Origin: Zeugodacus cucurbitae | Lineage: Eukaryota; Arthropoda; Insecta; Diptera; Tephritidae | NCBI RefSeq assembly: GCF_028554725.1 | Contig: NC_071668.1 | Coordinates: 41,616,501 to 41,680,500 of the forward strand | Reading direction: 5' to 3' | Length of the DNA stretch: 64,000 bases | In this document: in pieces, positions 32,755 to 44,295 of the stretch | Layout of the letters: the number at the start of each line of letters is the position of its first letter | Numbering within the stretch: position 1 is the stretch's first letter | Notes under the pieces: model-generated | Database searches by the model: none | Told to the model about the DNA's origin: nothing | What the model saw: the letters and a program-made list of their open reading frames with translations, nothing else | Position numbers and translations under genes: made by a program

Positions 32755-35700
32755 CTCTTTCTTATTCTTCTTCTTCTTGACTGGCGTAGATACCGCTTAC
32801 GCGGTTATAGCCGAGTCCAAAACAGCGCGCCACGCATCTCTCCTTCTGGCAGTTTGACGCCAATTGGTTATTCCAAGCGAAGCCAGGTCCCTCTCCACCT
32901 GGTCCTTCCATCGGAGTGGAGGTCTCCCTCTTCCTCTGCTTCCACCAGCGGGTACTGCATCGAATACTTTCAGAGCTGGAGCACCTTCATCCATTCGAAC
33001 AACATGTCCTAGCCAGCGTAGCCGCTGTTTTTTTATTCGCTGGACTATGTCTATGTCGTCGAATAACACATACAGCTCATCGTTCCATCGTCTGCGGTAT
33101 TCGCCGTTGCCAATTCTTAAGGGACCATAAATCTTCCGCAAAACCTTTCTCTCGAAAACTCCTAGTGCCGTCTCATCGGATGTTGACATCGTCCACGCTT
33201 CTGCACCGTAAAGTAGGGCGGGAATGATGAGAGACTTGTAGAGTTTGGTTTTTGTTCGTCGAGAGAGGACTTTACTTTTCAATTGCCTACTTAGTCCATA
33301 GTAGCACCTGTTGGCAAGAGTGATTCTGCGTTGGATTTCCAGGCTGACATTGTTATTGCTGTTAATGCTGGTTCCCAGGTAGACGAAATTATCTACAACT
33401 TCAAAGTTATGACTGTCAACAGTGACGTGGGAGCCAAGACGCGAATGCGCTGACTGTTTGTTTGACGACAGGAGATATTTCGTCTTGTCCTCGTTCACCA
33501 CCAGACCCATACGTTTCGCTTCCTTATCCAGTCTGGAGAAAGCAGAACTAACGGCGCGGTTGTTGTTTCCAATGATATCGATATCATCGGCGTACGCCAG
33601 TAGCTGTACACTCTTATAGAAGATTGTACCTTCTCTGTTTAGCTCTGCAGCTCGTATTATTTTCTCCAGCATCAGGTTAAAGAAATCACACGAGAGTGAG
33701 TCACCTTGTCTGGTATCGAACGGCTCGGAGAGGTCCTTCCCGATCCTGACGGAGCTTTTGGTGTTGCTCAACGTCAGCTTACACAGCCGTATTAGTTTTG
33801 CGGGGATACCAAATTCAGACATCGCGGCATAAAGGCAGCTCCTTTTCGTGCTGTCGAAAGCAGCTTTAAAGGCGACAAAGAGATGGTGTGTGTCGATCCT
33901 ATTTTCACGGGTCTTCTCCAAAATTTGGCGCATGGTGAATATCTGGTCCGTTGTTGATTTTCCAGGTCTAAAGCCACACTGATAAGGTCCAATCAGTTTG
34001 TTGACGGTGGGCTTTAGTCTTTCACACAATACGCTCGACAGAACCTTATACGCGATGTTGAGGAGGCTTATCCCACGGTAATTGGCGCAAATTGTGGGGT
34101 CTCCCTTTTTGTGTATTGGGCAGAGTACACTGAGATTCCAATCGTCAGGCATGCTTTCTTCCGACCATATTCTGCAGAGAAGCTGATGCAAGCACCTTAT
34201 CAGCTCTTCGCCGCCGTATTTGAATAGCTCGGCCGGTAATCCATCGGCACCCGCCGCCTTATTGTTCTTCAAGCGGGTAATTGCTATTCGAATTTCTTCA
34301 CGGTCGGGCAATGGAACATCTGCTCCATCGTCGTCGATTGGGGAATCGGGTTCGCCATCTCCTGGTGTTGTACTTTCACTGCCATTCAGTAGGCTGGAGA
34401 AGTGTTCCCTCCACAAACTCGGTATACTCTGGTCATCAATAACTAGATCACCTCTGGGGGTCCTACAGGAGTGCGCTCCGGTCTTGAAACCTTCAGTTAG
34501 TCGCCGGATCTTTTCGTAAAATTTTCGAGCATTACCCCTGTCGGCCAGTTTGTCAAGCTCTTCATACTCACGCATTTCGGCCTCTTTCTTTTTTTGTCTG
34601 CAAATGCGTCTCGCTTCCCTCTTCAGCTCTCGGTATCTTTCCCATCCCGCTCGTGTTGCGGTCGATCGCAACATTGCGAGGTAGGCAGTCTGTTTTCTCA
34701 CCACTGCGAGACGACAATCCTCATCATACCAGCTGTTTTTTTGACTTTTCCGAAAACCAATGGTTTCGGTTGCAGCTGTACGTATGGAGTTTGATATGCC
34801 GTCCCACAGCTCCCTTATACCGAGATGCTGATGAGTGCTCTCACAGAGCAGGAGTGCAAGTCGAGTAGAAAATCGTTCGGCTGTCGGTTGTGATTGCAGC
34901 TTCTCGATGTCGAACCTTCCTTGTGTTTGTTGACGTGTACGCTTTTCTACACAGAGGCGGGTGCGTATCTTAGCTGCTACAAGATAGTGGTCCGAGTCGA
35001 TGTTGGCACCACGAAGCGTACGCACATCAAAAACACTGGACGTCCATCTATCACAACATGATCGATCTGGTTGCGAGTGGTTCGATCCGGGGACAGCCAA
35101 GTAGCTTGATGGATTTTCTTATGCTGGAATCTAGTACTACAGACGACCATATTTCGGGCCCCGGCGAAGTCGATCAGCCTCAGACCGTTTGGTGATGTTT
35201 CGTCATGGAGGCTGAATTTTCCGACTGTTGTGCCAAAGACACCTTCTTTACCCACCCTAGCGTTGAAATCGCCAAGCACGATTTTGACATCGTGGCGGGG
35301 GCAGCGCTCATAGGTACGTTCTAGGCGCTCATAGAAGGTATCTTTGATCACTTCGTCCTTCTCTTCCTTCGGGGCGTGGGCGCAAATCAGCGATATGTTG
35401 AAGAACCTCGCTTTGATGCGGATTGTGGCTAGACGTTCATCCACCGGAGTGAATGCCAGAACTCGACGACGGAGTCTCTCTCCCACCACGAATCCCACAC
35501 CGAATTTGCGCTCCTTTATATGGCCGCTGTAGTAGATGTCACAAGGACCCACCTTCTGCCGTCCTTGTCCCGTCCATCGCATTTCTTGGATTGCGGTGAT
35601 GTCAGCCTTTACACTTACGAGGACGTCAACCAGCTGGGCAGAGGCACCTTCCCAATTAAGGGTCCGGACATTCCAGGTGCATGCCCTTATTTCGTAGTCC

Positions 35701-35990
35701 TTTAAAAGTTTGCAGTGGTCGTCATCAAAATTGGGGTCTCTCATCCGAGGCTGTTTTTTCTTTTTCATTGGGGGGTGTTTTTATGTGGTGGATCCCAAAC
35801 CCTATGCACAACCGCATAGGCGGGTTTCGCCTTCTCACTTTAGCTCGCCTCCAAACGGATGTCTGTTGGCTACCCAGAGGATACTTGGTCTAAGACCGGA
35901 AGTCGTGAGCTGCTTGAGCCACATGTAAAAGAATCGTTCCTGGCCACTCCCAAGTGAATGACAGTCAGAAACTTTCCTCACTTACGTGAA
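32755..35990 (-). mobile_element. Near full-length RTE-like LINE
   Basis: Runs from a 5' leader (about 35990-35769) through endonuclease and reverse transcriptase to a 3' end with a GAA-type simple-repeat tail (32760-32777), typical of RTE elements, which lack poly(A). The most complete of three copies in the window. Confidence 0.82.
32797..35768 (-). pseudogene. RTE-like endonuclease/reverse transcriptase polyprotein, one frameshift
   Basis: The apurinic-type endonuclease is encoded from 35768 (TWNVRTLNWEG; AIQEMRWTG; ICAHAPKEEKDEV; VLGDFNARVGKEG) to about 35020, where a single frameshift moves translation to the 767-residue frame ending at 32797. That frame holds the endonuclease end (NIDSDHYLV), RT blocks CANYRGISLLN, GFRPGKSTTDQIF and catalytic LAYADDIDIIGN, then the C-terminal region RWLGHVVRMDEGAP. 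A 12-bp in-frame deletion at about 33708-33712 removes four residues from the GFRQGDSLS block found in copy A. Such proteins resemble those annotated as craniofacial development protein 2-like in insects, a known BovB/RTE label. Confidence 0.85.
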
Positions 35991-36189
35991 CTTCTACATA
36001 TGACTCCATCCTCCCTTTCTTATACATACAAAAATTAGGGTTAATGAATGTTGCCACTCTAACTACCGAGATTGCCATTTAACTACAAAAAGTTACTATT
36101 GCGTATGTGCTGGTAAAAGCTGAAAAACTTTGCATGTGTAGTGGTGTATGAGTTAGCTACGTCTTGTAGGGACATAATTATGTTGACTA

Positions 36190-36430
36190 ATACTATGTTT
36201 ACATATAACGATATTATCTCCATTTACGAGCTTAACTCGATAATCTGTAATTAAGAAACGATATTTCACATACAAAATTCCTCTCTTGATAATCCCGGAT
36301 TATAAAGTTATCTTGTTTTATACAACTAGATTTTCGATGTCATTCCTAAGTTTATCGATAATTGTGCGAAGAAGAGGAGAAATGTCAAATGAAAATGTAA
36401 AAAACAAAAAGAGTGCGTGGAGTCCCTACG
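36190..36430 (+). mobile_element. ACTATG-ended DNA element, 5' part (copy B)
   Basis: Begins ACTATGTTTACATATAACG and matches 26598-26810 closely (including GAAGAAGAGGAGAAATGTCA). It diverges after about 36420. Confidence 0.5.
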
Positions 36431-36567
36431 CGCGGATGAAGTTATATTTCTTAGTGATATTCCAAGAAATGCATATCATTTTGTATGAAAGAAAACTAGC
36501 GAGAGACACTTTCTTAAATTCACATTTTATAAATTTATTAAGCACATTTTATAAACCAAAATCCAAA

Positions 36568-36846
36568 TCAATTATCATTTCTGGGTTCTGACGGATTGAT
36601 ATCTATAATATTTACAATTGGATTATGATACCTAAAATACGATATGAAATGTCTTACATATATTTTATCTATATTTCTCGCGAATACCGCATCAATAGTC
36701 GTACCTCCTTTTGTCGTAGGATCATTTCTTCCATTGATCATTTCTAATGAAAATTTCTCTCTGAGGAATGCCAGTATCCCTGTTAGAACAGTGACGGTCA
36801 TGTTACCTAGTGACATGCCGGTAACGCGTGCCGGTTTAATTGTCAC
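36568..36846 (-). pseudogene. Endonuclease-like C-terminal fragment
   Basis: A 92-residue open stretch with TTKGGTTIDAVFARNID followed by FISYFRYHNPIV. The G-T-T-I-D-x-V-F-x-R and S-Y-F-x-Y-H-x-P pattern recurs in insect transposon-encoded proteins and resembles the end of an AP-endonuclease-like fold, where SDH-P is replaced. The family assignment is uncertain and no N-terminal catalytic part is present. Confidence 0.4.
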
Positions 36847-36905
36847 ACTTTCCTATCACGTTCTTAAGGGCAAATCAAAAAACCTCGAAAAACTTTTGTA
36901 TACAT

Positions 36906-36977
36906 GTGATTTAGCCTAGCGGTTAAACACACGGCTTGGTAATCCGTGAGGCTCATGTTCGAATCTCAAAATAAAAG
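36906..36977 (+). other. tRNA-like sequence with Pol III boxes
   Basis: A-box-like TAGCCTAGCGG at about 36913 and B-box-like GTTCGAATC at about 36957, spaced as in a tRNA, followed by a T-run at 36979. The anticodon arm CACGG/CCGTG closes a 9-base loop and no acceptor stem forms, so this is a tRNA-derived relic or SINE head, not a working tRNA. Confidence 0.5.
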
Positions 36978-37211
36978 ATTTTTTTTTCATATTTAATTTT
37001 TTTTCAGATAATTTTTAATAAAAATTACATTGTACTTTAAATTAAAATAAATAATTCATTGTTAACTTGTTATTTTGAATTCAATTCATACTTCACATTG
37101 CTTTAAATTTAAAATTTAGTGTATTAAAAAAATTATGTTTAGTAATATAATAGATACATATAACTTATTGTTAAATAATAAATTATGATTCACTCCTCAG
37201 TTTTTCTCTTT

Positions 37212-38223
37212 CTATAAATTCTTTGTTTGTCTATGGTGGCTAATTCCAATGGCTTTTCGAACTTGTTTTTCGAATGTTGCCATTCCATAAGTTATAAATG
37301 AATCTAAAAAAAACATAATGATAAGTACAAATTAAAACAAAACATTTAAAGTAAAATTAAATTAAAAAAAAAAAACAGAATTTACCGTATAAAATGTTGG
37401 AAACTAGCAGGAATTTGGAGAGAGGTTGCTCCCCACCCCTACCGTCCCAGTTACATAAATAAACAAGTTCATCAGTGTACAGACCACGCAACACATCATG
37501 TACACTATCTGAAGTACCTTTTAGTCGCAAAACGAATTGTTTCTGTAAATAAATAAATAGTATGTAAATATTTAATTGTTTATTGAAAAAATATTTATAT
37601 ATTGCTTACCGTTGCAGCAGCAAATTCGTCGCATTTTAATTTTTCGTCCATTTCCAAAGCTGAAGCAAGCGTATTTAATGGGAGGGTGGACGCGATTTCG
37701 GTTTGAACGTTGTCGACTTCTTCACCAGTCATTCGGCATACCGACTTTTATGAATAATCTGAAAAAGAATTAAATGGACATGTAGAGAAAAATGTTAATT
37801 TATGCATATAAAAACTGTTGTAATCTTACATTTTCTTTCACATGCTTATCGATTTTATTTTCCAAATTGCATACCCTCGTCGTCAAATCGTCAAGTTGTT
37901 TAGAAATAGTGGTTAACATGTCAATAACCTCTGGAATAAGGGTGGAAAAATAAAAAATTAAAGAAATTTAAATAAATAAATTATATGTGTGTTGCATTAC
38001 CGTTTCCTTCCACAGGTTGTTTTGAAATGCTTGCCTCTGCATTCTAGCAACCAGATGTGTTAAACTTTTTTCGCTTCAAATGTAATTGCTCTACAATAAT
38101 AAAAAAGTAACAATATATTGAAACGATTTTTTGTAAGTTTACATATATTTACATACCTTTTGCGGGAGTTGAAGACATTGTTGGACAGTCCTCCAAGTCA
38201 ATATCGTCAAATATATTTTCCAT
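37212..38223 (-). CDS. DUF4806-like transposon accessory gene (probably decayed)
   Basis: Six small exon-like blocks on the minus strand, from ATG 38223 (MENIFDDIDLEDCPTMSSTP) to a stop at 37212, separated by AT-rich GT-AG introns. The middle encodes a coiled-coil-like helix (MLTTISKQLDDLTTRVCNLE), and the distal blocks encode LPLNTLASALEMDEKL, FVLRLKGTSDSVHDVLRGLY and FEKQVRKAIG, which match the layout of the DUF4806 domain. Block 2 has an in-frame TAG, so the gene may be inactive or the block boundaries are wrong. In insect genomes DUF4806 proteins commonly sit beside the transposase type found next door (38345-40047), and both are on the same strand here. Confidence 0.5.
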
Positions 38224-38344
38224 CTAATTGAGAAATAAAAATTGGCAGTATCAAAATTCTTTTTTCAAATATTTAAGAAAATGTTATTACACAATATTAT
38301 TAGCCTAGCCGAAAAAAATATATGTACATAAATACTTTAAAAAC

Positions 38345-40047
38345 CTAATTTGAAAATTTATGAAATAAATGATGTAGAATTGGTATAAGAAGAAACTTGC
38401 CCTCATGTGGAATAGAGAAATATTTGTAAACTATGTCGTCTTTTTTAATTTTAAATACATTTTTATCTAATCTCTTCGCTACTAAAATACCTAAACCAGA
38501 TGACGATTCTAAAGGCTCCTCAAAGTAGTTTTCAACATCTAAAAAACAATGTGCAGATACCATAACACAACCAGATTCGTCTGTCATTCCTATTACTTTT
38601 ATAGGGCCTAGTTTTTCACTAAAACAATAAGAATATTTTTCTTTTTTATTATCTATATTAAACATATTAATTTTTAAAGTTTTGTTGGGTTCAATGTTTT
38701 TATTATTTCTTTCATCAAGCCTTAAATGTAATTGCTGAAGGATTTTATTCGGTTTATGTATAAGTTTTTTCAAATATTGCATATGGTTTTCAAACTTATA
38801 GGCTGAAAACTGATCTAGAGGGCCGAATTGCTTAGTGCAGTCAGTTAAATGCAGTAAACCATGCACGTTATAACTAACTAAATGGTCTCCGTATATATTC
38901 CCAAACAAATCAACGAATTCTTGTAAGATTTGTTGGGCAACGTTAGCTTCAGTTCTATATGATTTTTCACATGATAACAGCCTTATTCCTGCATGCAATA
39001 ATAAAATGTGGTAGTAATGGTCACTGCTGATACAATCATTTAGAACAAATATACCTATATACAATAAAAACTGCCTAAACTCTGTCGCTTTCCAATTACA
39101 AATTTCATCTAAACTTCTACATATTCGACCGAATTCTGAAGGAACTAAATTGGAGAGAAATAATATTTTTTCGTTAACTTTGGTTACGTTAATATTGCCT
39201 TTTTTAATCCACAATTGAAGCAACTTTCTACATACACTAAGATATACAAGGTGCATGGGATCTAAAGGAAATTGGGAAACCATTTTGAAATTACCTGACT
39301 CTAAAATGCTCTCTCTAAATTTAAATTGTTTAATGTGATGTGATCTGTCATTTCTATTTTTAAAAGACTGGTCAGTCCTCAAATTTTTAATTTGTTTTGA
39401 AAAGCAAACTCTCTTTGTAGTCACCCACTTGATCACATTTAGAGAAACTACTTTTTCCAGTGTGCGATTGCACACCTGTAACAAAAGCTCGAGCGGGAGC
39501 ATCGCAGCAAAACAAACGAATGTCAAATTTCTTCTTTACAGGATGAACACTAACCTGAAGGCCATTTTTTTAAACAATTAACTTCTTCGCAAAATTCTTT
39601 CAGAAAATCATTGTTCCAAGGTTTTTCTGTTCCAGAGAAGCATGCAATTGTAAAGGGCAATTCGTTTGGACAATCAACTATGGATGCTAAAATAGGCCAC
39701 AACACTCTATTCGAATTCTTGAATAATTTGAGGCCATCTATTCCCACATCAAGAACAATGTTATCTTTATTTTGAAGTTGAGGAAATGCATTTTTCTCAA
39801 AATGATGTTGAATTCCTCTATATAAAAAAGATCCACTTGGAATTGTTTGAATATTTACCTTTTTTCGGCTGGTACCTAGAAGACTTTTAGCCGTTAAAGG
39901 TAAATCTGTGCAACCTATTTTTCGCAACGTTTGCCGAAGATCGGTCACCGTGTTATGGGATACCCTATTTCTTAAAGCCCAAGCTTTTAATTCTGAACTG
40001 AATTTATTATTTTCTATCACTTTTGAAATTTCACTATCACTATTCAT
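38345..40047 (-). pseudogene. Tnp2-like transposase with two frameshifts
   Basis: N-terminal part (40047-39550): SELKAWALRNRVSHNTVTDL, LPLTAKSLLGT, VLDVGIDGLKLF and LPFTIACFSGTEKP. C-terminal part (39526-38345): RVCFSKQIKNLRTDQSF, QFPLDPMHLVYLSVCRKLL, VSYNVHGLLHLTDC and YKFENHMQYLKKLIHKP. These are landmarks of the large transposase-domain proteins of insects related to CACTA/tnp2 enzymes. A one-base indel in the A7 run near 39570 and a second shift near 39420 break the frame; the bridge between them reads CDAPARAFVTGVQSHTGKSS. An upstream exon (ATG 40211, MKKSTFSAYVSREKRLL) is plausible but its junction does not resolve. Terminal repeats of the whole element were not found. Confidence 0.7.
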
Positions 40048-40211
40048 ATCACTAACATGGTCATTGCTGCAATTAAATAAATATCAAGGGAGCTTACTGA
40101 ACTGCATCCCTCCACACTAGGATCAATATCGGAATTTCTCAAAATTAGATGCACTAAGGTTAAAAGCCTTTTTTCCCGGCTCACATATGCACTAAATGTA
40201 CTTTTTTTCAT

Positions 40212-40753
40212 TTTAAATTATATGTTTTCTACTTACCCTTTTTCCAAATAGTATTGTAGTCACAAATTTAAACACAAATATTAAAATACAATTGATATTT
40301 AAATTTATTTTCACAAATAATCAAAAGCAAAATTCTTTTCACGACGCGTGCGTAACCGAATAATTTTTTTCTTTGAATTCAATTTGTCTAACGCATAAGC
40401 AAACGTCAAATTTGCGGTATCATGCTGCACGCTTTCACATTCATCGTTTTCAATAAGCGGTGACAGCTAAGGAAATCAGTTCGTCTTCTTTTGTTTTATT
40501 TTTCCTTTACATATGTTGCGAGAAGAGCATGTAATATAAATCAAACAAAAGACACAATTGATTGACTTCTTACTCATTTCAAAGCTATGTGAGGGGGTGT
40601 TAGTGACAAGTAAAAATTGTGTAAATGTATTGGAGTTTCGGTCACGCAGGTTTTGCTGGGTATTGGTTCAGCTTCTACATACACATGCGAATATGTTTAT
40701 ACACACACGTGTGAATATGTCACCAACCAATAATGCGCAACCATACAATTATA
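40212..40753. other. Unassigned DNA left of the Gypsy element
   Basis: No recognised gene. CA/TG-rich tract at 40675-40730 resembles 49743-49796. Confidence 0.4.
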
Positions 40754-41214
40754 TGTCGGAATATTAATGTCTTTGTTAGACATCGTTGTAGCGCAGCGGG
40801 TTTCGGTTTCACTTCACACTTCACAATATTTAAATAACACTTTACAATATTACTTATTAACACAACTTCACTATGCCAAGTTCTCAAGACGACTGACTCT
40901 ACGTCGTTTTCTTCCTTTTTGTGCTTACCACCGAACCACGCTCGACGATAGCGGCACTACGCTGTCGCCTCGCTAAAACGGTACTTCTTGAAGAAGCGAC
41001 ATACAGACAACCACACTCGATGATAGCGGCGCCACGCTGTCGCCCCGCTAAATCGGTACTTCTTGAAGTGACAACATGCAGCAATCAATCACAGCACAAT
41101 TAACGGCTGTTGCAATACTGAAGAACGTAGTCTTCTAATGAAATTCCCTAAACTGTATACACATACACTCACACACGCATACCAATATCCACACACCATT
41201 AGGGTGCGCCGACA
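40754..41214 (-). repeat. Gypsy 3' LTR
   Basis: 461 bp, TG...CA ends in element orientation, same length as the 5' LTR. Direct flank TATA on the left. Confidence 0.9.
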
Positions 41215-41582
41215 CGGCCATCCTGATCATTACACGACCTCGTGCAATTTTAACAAAAATGCTAAGTTATTATTCAATCAACTTATAAAAATTTATTCAA
41301 ATTGCCATTGGCAAATTACATCTTCATGTTTCTGTTTCCTTCTTAACTAATACAAAATCTTTTTCCTTAGTACAGGGGGGTAAGGCGTTGCGCAAGTGAA
41401 AATGCTCGTTAATGAAAAAAAGCAACTCTGTAAGGCGACAAGCGAATTCGAAATTGCGTTTTGCGCATTTATTTTTACCCCTTCGCAATGGCAGCACTCT
41501 GTATTGCGTAAACGACTGTCAAATCTGTGCGTTTAACGAGTTTTTGATTCGATATCAAAATAGCAAACGCAACGGACAAAAA

Positions 41583-42459
41583 ATGTAAGTATATAAAGCA
41601 AATTTGTAGTTTTAATTTAAAAAAATAATTTTTTAACAGGGAAAATTCTAAAAATAAACAATCAAACCCAACACAATTCGAAATTTTAATAAATTACATG
41701 AAAACACATTCGGAACTTTCCAAAGGACAGCTGAAAACTGTGGACGCGAAAAATGCTGCAAATAATTTATGGAAAGAGTTGGTATGTGACCTTAATGCTG
41801 CAGGGCCACCATCACGCGATGTCTTAAAATAGAAAAAGGTAAAAAAGATTAATTATAAATGATTGTTGAAACACATACTAATTAATTATTTAAAGGTTTG
41901 GTAGGATTATAAAACCCATTTAAAAGCAAAAATGCGGCGGAACAAACTAAGCATCTCTGGAACTGGTGGTGGTCCTTCAAGTCATTGCTCCTTAACACCG
42001 TTGGAGGAGCAGGTTAGTGAGCTTCTGGCAATGGAAATATCCGTCAGTGGAATAAGTGGCACTTTAGAATTTGGTGCAGCACAGTTAACGCAACCAAGTG
42101 AGTCAGACATCACAACCGACGAATTCCGACAGAATGAACCAACGCCAGTGGATGAAATGCCACATTGTTCACGTCGAAGAGTCGCTCCGCAAAAGAAAGT
42201 TAGCCTTTTAAATAAGCAGGTGGATAACCAAATCTCATATCACAAAGGTTCATTAAAAGTGTTGTCTGAAATTAATGAAAACCTAAAGGTGATTTCAAAA
42301 TGTATGAGAAAAAAACAAAAAATGAGTAAAAGGAAATATAAATTGGCTGTTGAAAAATTCGAACACAAAAAAAGGATTGATTTGGACAAAACAAAACTAA
42401 AATTTGCAACATTAGAACTAAAAAAGCAAATGCTAGACATTAAACGGTCCGACCAATAA
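41583..42459 (+). pseudogene. Harbinger-2 Myb/SANT-like protein, two nonsense codons
   Basis: Exon 1 contributes only AT of the start codon (41583-41584), the intron GTAAGT...CAG ends at 41639, and exon 2 reads MENSKNKQSNPTQFEILINY then AANNLWKELVCDLNAAGPPS, a zeste-type MSANT domain. An in-frame TAG stands at 41830-41832, where this family usually has tryptophan. After a second intron, exon 3 opens VW-TAG-DYKTHLKAK, a second TAG, and continues open to 42459 through ISGTGGGPSSHCSLTPLEEQ and a basic helical tail. Everything else fits, so the two TAGs look like recent knock-outs. Confidence 0.78.
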
Positions 42460-42810
42460 AAATATCGTATTTTAGTTATTGACATTGAAGTCTGTTACTT
42501 ATTTTTTAATACTTACTGATAATTATTTATTTATTATATTAATAGTTTAAATGAATTGTTTTGATTTAAAAACTTTTTTTTACTTTTTATTACATATATA
42601 ATACTTACATATATAGATATGTATACACATGTGCAAGATATATCAATGATATATATATTAATTAATAATTAATGGAAATGTGAAAAATTAAAAAGTTTAC
42701 TTCATTAAATAGTGCTATATGTTTATAAAGTAATCATACTGTTTTTTATTTGATCCCTTAAACGTTTAGCAATATTGGTTTCATTTGTATTTCCTATGGT
42801 TTCAGTATAA

Positions 42811-43959
42811 CTAGCATTCTTCAACTTCTATTGCTATATTGGCAGGTGATTCCACATTAAAAATAGTGCAAATATTATGAAGAGCACAACATACGTTCAA
42901 AATTTGCACCATTTTTTCTGGGGCATAATGTAGTTCTCTAGCAGCTAAAAGGCATCTAAACCGCGCTTTTAATACTCCAAATACTCGTTCGATAAGGGAT
43001 CTGGCTTTTGAAAATTTGTAGTTGTAGTAACTTTCAGCAGAGTTTTTAGCAGCATTTCTGTATGGAGTTAAAAGCCATGGCTCAAGCGGATATCCAGAGT
43101 CGCCTATAAGAAAAAAATTAAGTTATCAAAATAATTGATGCATATTATAGCTAACGAGTAAAATTAAAGAATGTGTATATGCTCACCAAGAATGCGAATT
43201 CCTATTTCTCCATTCACATAGTTGGTTTGTAAATATTGGCGCTCGCTTGACAAATTCCACACATGTGAATCATGACACGCCCCACGACCGTTAACGGCTT
43301 TTATCATCATCTTATGATCACATATCTAGGTTTTGGAAACAGTATTTATAAAAAACAAATATAAATTTTGCTATGCTTTAATTTCCTATTGAAATATAAA
43401 TGCTCATTAACTGCCGGACGTATCATTTGGATGTGAGTACCATCCACCACTCCAATTACTCCTGGTATTCCAGACACTGAGTAAAAAGCTCGTTTCGCTT
43501 CATTTTTCTCCTCTGAAGACATTGCAAAAGTTATGTGTTTTGGACACAGCACTTTCTCAATTGCTTTACAAACTTCAAACACACAACGCGAAACAGTTTG
43601 TTGAGCTAGTCCTGTATGGTGATCTTGTCCAATTTGCTGTTGATAGCCTCCTTGCGCCAAAAATTTTAAAGTTGCCGCTAATTTCACAATTTCGGGTATT
43701 CCTGTGGACCTGCGTGGAGTTTTTAGCTCACTACTTATGCTATCCAACACATATTTGAATGAATCCTTGCTTAAGCGAAAGTTTTGCACAAAACTATTTA
43801 CGAGTAGAAGCACAAACAATTTTAAATAATTGCATTACACTTTATCATTCAAACTTACCTTTTTTCACTAAGACTCATCACATTAGAATTATCTCTAATA
43901 ATTTTCCGCTCAACTCGTTCATTTTTTGAGTTTTCCTCCCATAACACAACGGAATCCAT
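42811..43959 (-). CDS. Harbinger-2 transposase (HARBI1-like)
   Basis: Minus strand: exon 1 43859-43959 (MDSVVLWEENSKNERVERKI), intron, exon 2 from 43793 (FRLSKDSFKYVLDSI; QTVSRCVFEVCKAI; IPGVIGVVDGTHIQM), a further region to 43187, a GTGAGC/TAG intron, then 42811-43103. The catalytic triad is present: D in VVDGTHIQ, D in ILGDSGYPLEPW and E in RSLIERVFGVLKARF, followed by CCALHNICTIF. Between LKHS (near 43385) and CDHKMMIKAVNGRG (near 43325) the reading frame needs a small intron whose donor is not consensus, so this copy may be defective there. Confidence 0.7.
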
Positions 43960-44295
43960 ATTCACAGCTTTTTTATTGATTTAAAAATACTTTTATTTAT
44001 AAAACAATTCAAATTTAAATATGTTTGACTGTCAATTTTCTACACTTCTTCACTTTTCTGTTATTTATTTTGTTTTCATTCTCCTTCGTTTCGGTCAGTA
44101 ATGTCAACTATACTGGAGATATGTCAACTCGAAAACAGTGCAACACTGTTTACAATGCAAAAGTGTTACAGAGTACCGATTGCCCTTCGCAACGCAATTC
44201 ACTTTCGCAACGCATTGCTATTCGTAACGCCTTACAGAGTAACCCCCCAGCTCATTTTTACATTATCATTAACCAGACAGGTTTTACAATATAAT

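Larger units (their letters stand above)
41375..44248. mobile_element. PIF/Harbinger transposon (Harbinger-2), nested in Gypsy
   Basis: About 2.87 kb, starting GGGGGGTAAGGCGTTGCG and ending in a reverse-complement relative (GGGGGGTTACTCTGTAAGGC). An MSANT gene (plus, 41583-42459) and a transposase gene (minus, 42811-43959) converge, as in Harbinger-1, but the families differ. The 3-bp target duplication could not be read with confidence. Confidence 0.78.

Noticed and set aside
34220..35540. Several plus-strand open frames of 60-100 residues
   Set aside because: They are antisense shadows of the minus-strand RTE polyprotein.
36840..36905. Similarity between the end of the endonuclease-like region and R2 near 28200 (TTCTTAAGGGC)
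   Set aside because: Only a short, interrupted match; not enough to call shared origin.
36906..36977. Functional tRNA gene
   Set aside because: A- and B-boxes fit, but the anticodon loop has nine bases and no acceptor stem forms.
40899..41103. Arg/Ala-rich open frames in both directions near 41 kb and 49.3 kb
   Set aside because: They lie inside the two Gypsy LTRs and have no start context or homology; frames are by-products of the LTR sequence.
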